A DNA stretch of 64,000 nucleotides, from contig JANATG010000009.1 in the NCBI GenBank assembly GCA_029449235.1, positions 558,001-622,000 of the forward strand, given 5' to 3'. Position numbers and translations under genes: made by a program. Shown piece after piece: positions 22,886 to 33,936 of this stretch. The stretch is from Linnemannia schmuckeri. Its lineage: Eukaryota; Mortierellomycota; Mortierellomycetes; Mortierellales; Mortierellaceae. Within the stretch, counting starts at the first letter, position 1, and each line of letters begins with the position of its first letter. Below the pieces are notes generated by a model. It did no database searches and had not been told where the DNA came from. It saw nothing but the letters and a program-made list of their open reading frames with translations.

Positions 22886-25800
22886 GTGAGCGCACTTGCA
22901 GCCGTGAGCGAGGGAAAGGACAGCGACGAAAACGATGCAACCGCCATTCCTCTGTCCGCCTTGAATGCCATGAACAGGAACGAACACAGGAGTCCAGAAG
23001 GACGGAACACCATCAGCGGCAACAACAACAACGGCCATATCAGTGACATCCAGGAACACGAGGAGAACGAGGACCATTCAGTCGAGGATGCACCCGTACA
23101 CCTAGATCATCAGCCCTCCATTCGGTCTGGTCATCTTCCACAGTCTCATTCACATCTTCAACCGCCGCTCGACCATGGCAGGCTACCAGTCAGCGACGAC
23201 GACAACACCAACAACACCAGCAACAGTCCAAACAATAACCATATCAATAACAGCAATCAGTACAATAACAGCGGTCCGGCAGTAGCAGGAGGAAGTCGTA
23301 GTCCCAACAAACGCCTTGACAAGGACGTACAGAAACAGACCAGTCCTAAAACACCCCTCCGACTATCGACATCCATGGTCGGTGCGTCATCAGCATTTCA
23401 TATTCACGACAACCCCATGTCTGCAGTCCTTCCTAAAATGCCAGCAACGTTCAACAATGGGTCTTCGTCCTCGTCCTTTGTTGATACTATGACTCAGCAG
23501 CTGTCGATACATGTTGAACAACCTGTAGGGAGCATGAGTATCTCACCTAGTAGTCGAGATGTTGTCCTTGCCGCGTAAGTTTTATTGCTCAAGTACTGGC
23601 GTGAAAGTGAGAAGGCTTGTGCGTCGCAGAACTAATTTGATTTGGAAGACACACAATGACTGACTGAGCTACTACTTTATGTCGTCTTTCGTTATATGTT
23701 CAAAGCCGGAAAGGTCTGTTCATCATCGACCTCGAGAACCCATACGAGCCACCTCGCGTGCTCCACCACCTCACCAAGTGGGAAGTTGCCGACGTTCAAT
23801 GGAACCCGCATTTTAGTCGCGAGAATTGGATTGCTTCCACTGTAAGTGTTCTTGCTTTCTCGACGCGTCCATTTGTAGGATGTCACAAATGCACAAAGGC
23901 GAAGTGTCTGACTCTGACATTCTACCACTCTTTGTCATTCACAACATGGCAATAGTCAAATCAAAAGGCGCTTATTTGGAACCTCAGTCATAGCGCACCT
24001 CGTGCAGTAGAGCTTATCCTCCATGCCCACAACAGAGCTATCAGCGATATCAATTGGTCGCCCTTCCACCCCGACTTGCTGGCCACATGTTCTGTCGACA
24101 CGTTTGTTCATTTGTGGGACCTGAGGACACCAAAGAAGCCTGTTAATTCGTTCTGCGCATGGACTGGTAATTATTTTCTCGTCAAATAACTAATTTTGGT
24201 GACAACACAGGATGATCAAGACTTGTCACAGCATGCTGACAAGCTTTTTTTACCCTCCGTTTTTTGATAATAGCGGCGGCGACAGTGGTCAAGTTCAATC
24301 GCAAAGACGAGTTTACATTGGCGTCAGCTCACGATACCAAGGTGGAGGTTTGGGATACCAGGAAAGGATCTTCGCCATACATCAGTATCCAGGCCCATAA
24401 GCAAAAGATCAACGGAATCGACTGGAGTCGCAAGCACAGGAACCATATCGTCACCTGTAGTTTGGACAAGATGGTCAAGTTCTGGGATATCGACGAGCCA
24501 ACAGCGCCTCAGAACGAGATCACGACAAAGTCGCCTGTCTGGCGCGCTCGACACACGCCATTTGGTCATGGAATTCTTACAATGCCCCAGAGGACAGAGA
24601 CAGCACTCTCGTTATGGAATCGCGATCATTCATCGGAGCCGGTGTATAAGTTTGAAGGGCACACGGATACGGTCAAGGAGTTTGTGTGGCGTGTTCGTGA
24701 AGTGGGCGATAATAACGATCAGCGACTTTTCCAGCTTGTGACATGGTCCAAGGATCAGCATCTCCGACTCTGGCCTATTAGCGAAAACATGCTAGAGGCG
24801 ATGGATCACAGATCGACAACGCCTATTGATATTGCACCATATCCTTCCACACACGACAATATATCTTTCAGAGACCCAGCTCCGCTGAACATCGCGGCTA
24901 CACCCTCCAGGGCAGTGTCAACATTGCGCGTTTTGGCTGGAAATCGACTGTCGACCATGACACCCTTTCGGACATCAATGTCGTCTCGCACTGTCGGACC
25001 GGTGGGCACTCAAGGAGGATTCTATCGGGAACGCAAGGCGCCTTCGCCTCTGGTCTGGATGCAGGGTGTTCGTTTGGTAAAGCCGAGTGGGGATCTCGAG
25101 TTGCCTGATCGCGCATCACCCCAGACTGTCGCCACAGAGATTGCCGCTGTTGGAAAGAAGTTTCAGAACGTCAAGTTTGAGAAGGTCAATGTTGCGGGCC
25201 GGACCTGCACCATCAGCCTCAACAGTTTGCGGCCGAACGAAGGAGTCTCGTTCTTGCGTGTCAATATCTCCTTCCCGCAGTTCTACCCAAAGCAGGCTCC
25301 ACCAACGTTTGAGATTCAGAAGTCGGGAATGTTGTCGATGGCGACACGGGCGAGGATTGCGGCCAGTCTGGATCACATAGCGGCGAGCCATGCTTCGAGA
25401 GGATTACCATGTCTAGAAGCAATTATTCGATGCCTGTTAGGAGAGGACAAGCGGGACGAGGTCTTGGACAAGGGCCTGGACGAGTCGGATGAAGATGACA
25501 CTATTGTCAACCCCTTGCGAAAATCGCGTGGTCGTGATAATGGAGCGGCAGACAAAAAAGACCAGCAGATTCCCTTTCCTTGCCTCTGCGGTGCTGTCTT
25601 TGCGACCAATGGCAAGCTACTTTGTATTTTGCAAAAGAATCATCGAGTGGCAAATGTCAACAATGCCACTAAATTTGACACTTCTTTGTTGATATTTAGG
25701 AAAATTGGTTACATTCTTTTCTAAGCTCCGCACGCCTCACGCATCGTCCTCAAGCTTGCCGACAACAGGACGGAGCAGCACGCTAATCAAGACACCATAC

Positions 25801-28140
25801 ACATATACCCACCCTCGAACCTATGCATCGATGGGCGAATACAAGGCTTTCTCGCGTCTGCCAAGTGGAGCTGAGGGACTGGCAGGAACAGTGTCCAGCT
25901 TTGTTGCCGACACCGATGATCAGGACGACCTCTGGTTGGCGCCCAACTTGTTTTCCAAGAACAAGCAACCCAAACAAGAACTTGTCCGTGTTACACGGAA
26001 ACCTAAAGACCAGCCCGTCTTTTTCAAACCCTTGCCTCAATCCCGAAGCACGCTGTATTTGAAAGATATTACATATTTGCTTCCAGTCTCACCGCGCCTT
26101 GCTGCCGTCTATACGTAAGTCTTTTTCTTTTTTGATACTTTTCTCGGCAATGTATAGTTAGCTTTTCAAAAACAACAACACTAATGAGATGTCGTTACGA
26201 TTTGCGCTTGTATAGCTTAAATGGAGATAATGTGTCAGAGATTTGCGAACAAAACGCGTTGCAGGCAAGGCATTTGAAGCGAATGGATCTGTACAAGATT
26301 TGGAAGTTGGCAGCATTGATCCTGACGCTGTCTGTCCCTATGGATCCCGTCACGTTTGAGATGAACAAGACCGAGATCTCAAAGATGAACTCTCAGACAC
26401 ACCCGGACAAGCTGCTGGACCTGATGAATCGATCCAACCATGCGAAGCAGCGTCGCGACAGTGGTATGGCCTTCATCCCAGGACTGGAAGATACCTTTTA
26501 CCAGAAGGTCCGGTGGGGTACTCACCCACTCGGCCGCAAACTTGTCGACGTGCTGTAAGCTTTTTATGTGAAATGTGCATCGTGTTTTTATCGTAACTTC
26601 TTGTCTTAAACAGACTGGTGCGACGAGAATTGGTACTGATTCTTTTTCGCGTCGGATGGATAGGTTCTCGTATTTGGAGCGTCATGGAGATATTCAGATG
26701 TTGGCTTTGCTCTCCTGCGTGTTTAAGGATCCTTTCAGGAACACGATTGCTGTCACTGGTATCACACCTGTAAGTTGGATATTGTGCATGGTGTTCTGTA
26801 ATGACTTAAAAATTTGTTATGGGTCGCTAATTTTATTTTTTATTTCAACAATAGCCGCAAGCCAATTACAGGCCACATGAATCACCGATGAGTGATGCAC
26901 CAGACTACTTCAACAGTCGTCAGGCAAGCAATGCAACCCGGTCACTTAGTGGGTTGCCTCTCAACACTACACCTATGTCTCTGGAGCAGTCTTCGACACG
27001 CCCTAGGACCCCTGCTGCGACGAGGATTTCGCCTTATCTGAATCGTGTCTCTCCCACGTCGGCTGCGTATGGAACCTCGTACTCGTCTTCGCTGAGACGG
27101 ACGCCAAATCGATTTTATCCTGGAGGAGCCACCTCACCCCTGACGACACCTTCATCGCTTCGGGAGGCGCATTCCGAAGCCAATGGTGCATTGGTCCCAC
27201 TGGTGCCCGTCACAGGCAATGCGTATGCCACCGGAATTGGACCGCAAGACGCTAGTGGCAGTGCCAGTGGTGGAACTGGTGGAACTGGTGGAACTGGAGC
27301 GACCTTGCCGTATACCCACAACAAACGGGACTCGTACCATTCCGTGCAGAGCACCAGTCCAACAATGTACAACTCGAAGCTGGGTCCGATGATGCATCGA
27401 CGACAGTCGAGCACTTCTCCGTCGCCTCTTGTCGACAAGATGGAGCGGTATACTATTCGCGGTAGCGGGTTCAAGATGACAAAGATGAATACCAGTCTCT
27501 TTGACGCCGAAGAAACGTAGGTTCCTTGGTCCTTTGTGGGGAGTTACGGAATGATGACTGGCGTGTTTGGAACAGTTTATTAATCGACTGTATTTTTTTT
27601 CATTTTCGATCTTATAGGCCAATGAATATTCCGTTGCTGGATCCGGCGAAGGAATCACAGCACAACACCTGGCGGCTCCTCTACGCCGAGATGATGTATA
27701 GCTGGGGCCTCTTTGAAGCCCGGACCGAGCTCCTAAAATTCCTAACCTTCAAACACCATCCGAACTACCGTGTCAAGGATGACCAATCCCCTCTCGAACG
27801 TCTTCTTGGTATCGAGAAACGTGGTCCGCAAATTTTCAACAAGTGTTTCGAATGTGAGAAACGACTCTACCCGACCTATAAGTGCGATTTTTGTAAACGC
27901 ATGCGGATCGGGATCAAGTGTACGATATGTCATATCTCTGTTCGGGGTAGGACGTCGGTTTGTTTGAAGTGTGCGCATGGTGGACATACGGAGCATTTGT
28001 GGGAGTGGTTTGTGCAGGAGGGGAATTCTGTGTGCCCTACTGGGTGTGGGTGTGAGTGTTTGGTCAACTTTGGAGGGTGGGCTGGTGGGTTGGCGATTCA
28101 ACCTATCCATAAGCAGTTGCTCCCGCAGGAGTCTCTTTAG
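22886..28140 (+). CDS. MTC5: Mtc5/WDR59, SEA (GATOR2) complex subunit
   Basis: Nine exons: 22886-23574, 23706-23841, 23956-24166, 24274-25611, 25700-26114, 26216-26554, 26664-26769, 26855-27516 and 27618-28140, about 1472 residues. After a 215-residue Asn/Ser/His-rich leader, WD40 repeats run from about 220 to 560 (KWEVADVQWNPHFSRENW, INWSPFHPDLLATCSVDTFV, VEVWDTRKGSSPYISIQAH, VKFWDIDEP). An RWD domain lies at about 625-730. A zinc-ribbon/RING end lies at about 1375-1460 (CEKRLYPTYKCDFCKR, then CTICH, CLKCAHGGHTEHLWEW and CPTGCGCEC). WDR59/Mtc5 helps the SEA complex signal amino-acid status to TORC1 at the vacuole (family knowledge). The 25612-25699 intron uses a GC donor; only that choice restores FATNGKLVTFFSKL. 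The exact first Met is uncertain. Confidence 0.93.
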
Positions 28141-28165
28141 TCCGTTAAGGAGAAAAAAGAAAGGC

Positions 28166-28171
28166 AATAAA
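28166..28171 (+). terminator. AATAAA polyadenylation signal of MTC5
   Basis: It lies 26 bases after the stop codon, inside the 114-base gap to the convergent acyl-CoA synthetase gene, so the two transcripts probably overlap at their 3' ends. Confidence 0.5.
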
Positions 28172-28254
28172 ATATATTAGAAACACAGCGTATGATGTTG
28201 TTGCTACTGCGCGAGTTTTTAATAGTTTGGAGATGGTTAATGAAGAGGGAAAAG

Positions 28255-31200
28255 CTAGAGCTTGGAGTCAGAGATGGACTGAGTCTCGCGGTAGAGTTGG
28301 TCAAGCTGTTTGCGGTAGGCTTGGACGACGGGATGACGCTTGATCTTGAATGTGGGGGTCAACAGATCGCTCTCAATCGTGAAGGGGTTTGGTTCAATCA
28401 GCACTGCCTTTGGAATCTCGAACCTGACCATTCAAGGAGTTGATATGTGTATTCTGTCAGCACAAACATTTCGCAAATGGACGACGCGAAACAAAAATGA
28501 ACGTTGAAAAATGATAAACACAAAGGGAGAGTAATCCTTACTTCTTCAGCCCGGCAGCTTGGGCGGCAAGTGTGACTTCATGCAACATCGCATGACGCAG
28601 TTTAGGATCCTGGCATGCAGTCTTGAACGCATTATCAACCTTTCCCGTGAGTCCTGCTGGTATGCCAGAGGGGAAGAGGACTTTGTTGGCAAAGGCCGGG
28701 AAAGATTCAGGGTCGGGGACCAAGATGGAGACAAGACAAGGTTGGTGCGAGTCGCCGTGGACAAAGAATTGAAGTGCGATGGGTAGTCGGGATGCAATTT
28801 GGTATTCGATTTTCTCGACTGCTACGTATTCACCGATGGACAGCTATAGACACAAGAAAATGACGAATTGAAGGGCGAAGAAAAAATGCAGTGAGATATT
28901 TTTTTGATCAGATTTCAAATGATCTCATCAGTCAGGAAGAATTGCGGAATAGGGTGCTCAATTCCCATTTCTCGGCACATGTATGCTGTACCTTGAAGAC
29001 ATTCTTCATACGGTCAATGACGGTCAGAGTCCCATTCTCCTTGATGAACCCAATATCTCCCGAATGCAACCATCCCTCGTCATCAATCGCCTCCCTCGTC
29101 TTCTCCTCGTCCTTGAGATATCCCGGAAAGACATTCGGCCCACGGACACAGATCTCACCTCGAGGATATGGTTTATCGGTCGAGAAGTAGTTGAGTTCGG
29201 GGACGTCAACCAGTTTGAGTTCTGTGATGGGACTGGGTGGTCCGACGTGTCCTGCTTCCATCTCTCCGCGCTGAGTTGATGCCGCTCCTCCTGAGCCTAT
29301 AAGTGGGGCATGGGAAAAAAAATTGATAAAATTAGAAAAATAACCCCTCCGTTGCAAACCATTTTTTTTTTTTTTTTTTTGCATGCCACAATCCATCCTG
29401 AAGCAAAAAGACACTTCGCTGACCTTCCGTTTGCCCGTAAGCCTCCGATATGTCGACACAGAAAGCAACCCGAATGAATGACAAAACCTCTGCAGAAATT
29501 GGCGCAGAAGCCGTCATGATCCTCTCCACCTTCCCTCCCAGCGCCATGCGAACCTTACTAAACAATACCCGGTCCCAAAATGCATGCTTGTTCCCCAACC
29601 CTGCCTTCAGATTCGCCAGTTTCACCGCCAACGCCCTCCTCGCCACAGCGCCCGCGAATCCAGGTGCCCCCGCGGTGAGTGCATAGACACGGGAATAGAT
29701 CCTATTAAGGAGTCGAGGAACGGTTGGGAAGAAGGTTGGTTGAAGCGCGCCAACGTCTTCGAGGATTCGGAGGGGGTCCCCTGTAGAATAGCCGATTCGC
29801 CCGCCCGTACTGTAGAGGAAAATTTCCATGGCGCGACCGAATACGTGGGCCATGGGGAGATAGCTGATTCCGGTGTCTGTGGGCGTGAGAATATAGCCGA
29901 TTTCTGAGGCTGCGACTGCTGCTACAAAGTTTGCGTGTGTCAAGATTGCGCCTTTCTAACAAGTTGTATGGTGAATTCGATAATCAAAGCGAAAATGCGA
30001 CTTAGTCGATGCATAATGCTTCAAAGATTCATTATCATATAGTTTTTTTTTTCCGCGCTGCTATGCAATTCGTCCACTATGCTCTTCACTTTCATCTTTT
30101 CTGATTTTTCCTTCCCTTTATCAAAGAAAAAAAAAACTTACAGGCTGACCAGTCGTCCCGCTGGTGTAACAAATAGTAATAGGATCCTGCGGTTTAGGCG
30201 GCGTGTGAGCACGGGGAAACAATCGGCCCAGTGCCTCGACTTCATCCCAGTCATATAGCTGAATACCCTTGTCGGCCGCAAAAGTACGAAGAATGGGTCC
30301 TGCGAGGGAAGATATGCTGGCGGTTTTGAAGTCGGTAGGGGGCTTGAGCGAGTCCATGCTAATGATGATTTTGAGGCCGGGCATTTTTGACGAGTCCTTG
30401 AGGAGTGATGCAATGTGGTCCGCTATTGTAGTTGGTTTTTTTTTTTTTTTTTTTTTTTCGTAGCGGTGAGATTGAGAGCGGTAGTAGTAGAAAGAGACCC
30501 GCGGAGGAAGAGTGTGGTTGAAAAGAGAGCGTGAGAGGAGGAGAGATGGTGTGTTAATGGATTGGTTTAGCATTATACTTTTTGGACGACAAGTCTGAGC
30601 TCTTCTGTGCACAGGAAAAGACTAATGGCGGTAGGGCCAAGGATCTGTTTTGAGAGCACACTTTTCCTACTTATCTCTACCTTCCAGTAACAATACAACA
30701 GCAACGAACAGTTCAAAAAGACCTTCCCCCCCTCCCCATCTACTTACCGCTACAAACAACAACCGGAATCTCTGAATGATTAATCCCATAAGTTACAGCC
30801 TCTGGTCCCAAAGAATCATAAAGTCCAACCGAGACGATATTATAAAGCAGCGTCGAAGTGCTGGCAATAGTCCACTCTGCGCGATTAATCGACCACAATC
30901 CGACACGCCATCCTTGCACTGCCTCTCCGGAAAGACCATGAATCTGGGTATGGAGATGGACCATCCCGCTTCCGAATCGTTCTACGCGGTCGCTGACTTG
31001 TTGGTAGGTCTGCCATTCGTAGGCGCCGTAAGTTTTAGTGATGGGATCCCATGGCCGGTGGCCAAGCATTGGGTTGTTTGGACCCAGGTTTACTCCTATT
31101 TTTGACAGGAAGTAAGAGAGACATGTAACGTTGGATTAAGAAGGGAGAAAAACATTTTTATCAGTCCCATCCTTGGGGGTTTTTTTGAGGTGCTGTTGTG

Positions 31201-31487
31201 TTTTACCGTGCTGGAAGGCATCGTAGATGGTCCGGATATGAGGTCTGCTCGCAGGGATGGAACGGAGCCCATCTTCAAATCCTCGTCGTCTATAGATACC
31301 TATTCACCCGTCAATTAGGGAAAAGGGAGCTTCAGTTTTTATGATACAGCAACGATAACAAAAGCGGTATGGAACCGAGAAAAAAGAGCGATAATGGTGA
31401 AGGGGTACCAGTTTGACCGGATCGGCGTGTTCCTGGAAGCTCGACTCCTTGATGGTCCTTGTCGTATGGTAAAGGCAGAGTCGTCAT
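28255..31487 (-). CDS. peroxisomal long-chain fatty-acid-CoA ligase
   Basis: Eight exons (31487-31409, 31299-31207, 31095-30748, 30422-30142, 29955-29424, 29296-28992, 28843-28542 and 28423-28255) give about 702 residues. It makes acyl-CoA from a fatty acid, ATP and CoA. The AMP-binding P-loop is YTSGTTGQPKGAILTH (from 259). Further motifs are YLPMAHVFGR, EAYGQTEG (438-445), the ATP-binding GWLHSGDIGF, and the linker DRMKNVFKLSIGEYVAVEKI (539-558), all as in the long-chain ACS family. The protein ends SISDSKL, a canonical PTS1, so import into peroxisomes for beta-oxidation is expected (Faa2/LACS-type role). No N-terminal membrane segment is seen. The gene is convergent with MTC5. Which yeast FAA paralogue it matches cannot be settled by eye. 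Confidence 0.95.
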
Positions 31488-32595
31488 GATTGTTTGGGAG
31501 GTAAAGAGGCTGGGCGTCGGATATGTTTGTGCAAGAGTGAAGAAAAAAGAAAAAGAACAAGAGAAGAAGGAAAGGGAAAAAGGAAATGAGGGAGGCAAGC
31601 CGTTAAAAAGAAAGAAAACAAGACTCGTTCGGTAAACGATGGTACATCGAAATTTCGCTCCAAGCATAAAACGGATGGGCATTGGCAAATATACACAAAC
31701 AAATCAACAAACGCTTCACGAACCGAAGTGAGTATGTATGTGGTCTCCATATTCTACTTTTGGCTTCAAGGCCCCTGCGCGCTCATGCCTTTTCTGTTTT
31801 CGATTGCCAATTGCTCACGTCCCGCCACCCCTGTCAAGAAGACGAGTCCCCAGAACATGTCAACAGAGAGTAACGAGAAAGAGTGGACTTGGAATGCAAG
31901 CCTGTTTGGTGGGATATGGCTGAACGGCGACTAGTGTGGTTTTGACGTCCTAACGCGCTGTCTGTTAGGCGCAGTTGCGACAACGTACAATGGACCATAG
32001 AACGAGCAACTACCAGATATGAAAGAGAAAAGTATATCGATGATGATGGCGAGGCGAAAAAAAAAATCACAAAAAGACAAACCTCATCGGACAAAAATAA
32101 CCGCCGCTGTTTGCATTTTCGGAAAAGAGGCATCACTCATCAGCCATCGCTGCAACAAACAAGGTTATCAATGATCCGAAAAAAAAAAAAAAAAAAAAAG
32201 TTCAACGGCAGATGGGACCCATTTTGGTGGCGGGGTTTCACGTTGGAGATACACGTCACGTTCGACGCGAGAAACACCCGAGCTGGCCTGATCTCAGGAG
32301 GTTGAACTTTCAACATAAGTAGTTTCTTTGCAGTACTCAAGCGCGTGCGCTAACATCGTCATGTCTACAAAGCAGCTGAGTAAGAAACGAATAGCTCATT
32401 GGTGTACTTCTTTCACCCTGAACTTTAAAATAGGCATGGCGATTGGACAGAAAGAAATGGTATATATTTGAATCCATAGCCCTCACAATATCTCGTCAAA
32501 GAACACCATTGAAATTAGAGTAACATACAGAAGGCTATACGGAGGAGGGCTTGGCCTGAGAAAAGACAGGAGGTGTCTGTTTAAAGCGTGTCAGC
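31488..32595. promoter_or_regulatory. acyl-CoA synthetase promoter and 3' flank of the repeat-protein gene
   Basis: There is no supported gene in 1.1 kb. The first 200 bases are pyrimidine-rich in the direction of the synthetase gene and likely its leader. A palindromic AAGCGCGTGCGCTAAC-like patch lies near 32340. An A-run is at 32181-32199. Confidence 0.45.
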
Positions 32596-33936
32596 CTACT
32601 CGGCGTCCTGGAAGGCGCGCTTGGGTTTTACGTCCTTGTCCTCCTTTGAGGGTTCCTTGGGAGGATTACGAATAGGGACGCCTAAGATTGAATGTTATGA
32701 GGACGATATCAACGATGTGAAATGAAGAGCTTAGGTCATTTATTAGATCCAAGAGGCAGTGTAAGGAGATATTGAACTTAGATGAATGACTTCAAAAGTG
32801 AAAAGGATGACGTGCAAGGTAATTACTGATGTGAATAATGGTTTAATAGTACATTTTTATTTATTGCTGCGCCATGATCTCTTTCAGGCCCGATCACCAC
32901 CCCACTACTGTGGCAAAATGTTTTGTACAAAGGATAAAGCGCCTTAATGAACAGTCTTATTTTTCGAAAACGAAACGTAGTTCTTTTAAAAGAGAGTGAC
33001 GGTACCGGCTTCAGCGGGGTAGTCGGGGACATCAGCCTTGGGGTTGGGGAGGTTACGGATAGGGACACCCTTGGTGGCGGGGGGGTTACGGATAGGAACA
33101 CCAGCCTCGGGGTTGGGGAGGTTACGGATGGGGACACCTTTGGTGGCAGGGGGGTTACGGATGGGGACGCCAGCCTCGGGGTTGGGGAGGTTACGGATGG
33201 GGACGCCCTTGGTGGCAGGGGGGTTACGGATAGGAACACCAGCCTCGGGGTTGGGGAGGTTACGGATGGGGACACCCTTGGTGGCAGGGGGGTTACGGAT
33301 GGGGACGCCAGCCTCGGGGTTGGGGAGGTTACGGATGGGGACGCCCTTGGTGGCAGGGGGGTTACGGATAGGAACACCAGCCTCGGGGTTGGGGAGGTTA
33401 CGGATGGGGACGCCCTTGGTGGCGGGGGGATTACGGATGGGGACGCCAGCCTCGGGGTTGGGGAGGTTACGGATGGGGACGCCCTTGGTGGCAGGGGGGT
33501 TACGGATAGGAACACCAGCCTCGGGGTTGGGGAGGTTACGGATGGGGACACCCTTGGTGGCGGGGGGGTTACGGATAGGAACACCAGCCTCGGGGTTGGG
33601 GAGGTTACGGATGGGGACACCCTTGGTGGCGGGGGGGTTACGGATGGGGACGCCAGCCTCAGCAGGGTATCCAGGGATGCCTAAGTTATGGGAAAAAAAT
33701 CAAATGGATTAGGGTGATTGTATGGCTCAAAGGCTAGATGGTTGGGTTGTTGTGCTGAGATATGCAAGGCGTCGGACAAATATTGATGCAAAGACGATCA
33801 AGGAATATCCCCGATGAAAGAGAAAGGAGGGGAGGAGATGGTAATTACCAGCGGGAGCGGCGGCAGGGGCTGCTGTGCCGGAAACAACCATGAGTCCGAG
33901 GACAACGGTCAAGGTGAGGATGATGTTGGACTTCAT
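32596..33936 (-). CDS. secreted tandem-repeat protein (possible peptide precursor)
   Basis: Three exons (33936-33849, 33680-33006 and 32681-32596) join in frame to about 282 residues. Exon 1 encodes a signal peptide (MKSNIILTLTVVLGLMV, then SGTAAPAAAPAG). Exon 2 encodes nine copies of a 23-residue unit made of two half-units, GVPIRNPPATK and GVPIRNLPNPEA. The flanks are imperfect (GIPGYPAEA before, KADVPDYPAEA after). Exon 3 adds a nineteenth GVPIRN and an acidic/basic end, KEPSKEDKDVKPKRAFQDAE. The only dibasic site is PKR-A near the C-terminus. The protein has no Cys and no aromatic residue in the repeats, and is rich in Pro. I recognise no family. It could be a repetitive cell-wall or extracellular structural protein, or a precursor cut into short peptides. 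Other frames through the repeat are also open; this one is chosen because signal peptide, splice phases and both conserved edges agree. Confidence 0.8.
33040..33660 (-). repeat. coding minisatellite, nine 69-bp units
   Basis: Nine head-to-tail 69-bp units fill the main exon exactly (621 bp). Most differences are synonymous. One variant at the first half-unit (GTT CCT versus GTC CCC) alternates between neighbours over most of the array, showing a 138-bp higher-order period. The plus strand carries dense G runs. Confidence 0.95.

Noticed and set aside
33040..33660. CRISPR-like array
   Set aside because: The units are contiguous coding repeats with no unique spacers, in a eukaryotic gene.
32947..33684. 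245-codon plus-strand frame of GVTDGD-type repeats, and a minus-strand Pro/Ser frame at 32823-33620
   Set aside because: Both are shadows of the 69-bp repeat, whose length is a multiple of three and lacks stops in most frames. Only the chosen minus frame joins a signal-peptide exon and a conserved last exon.
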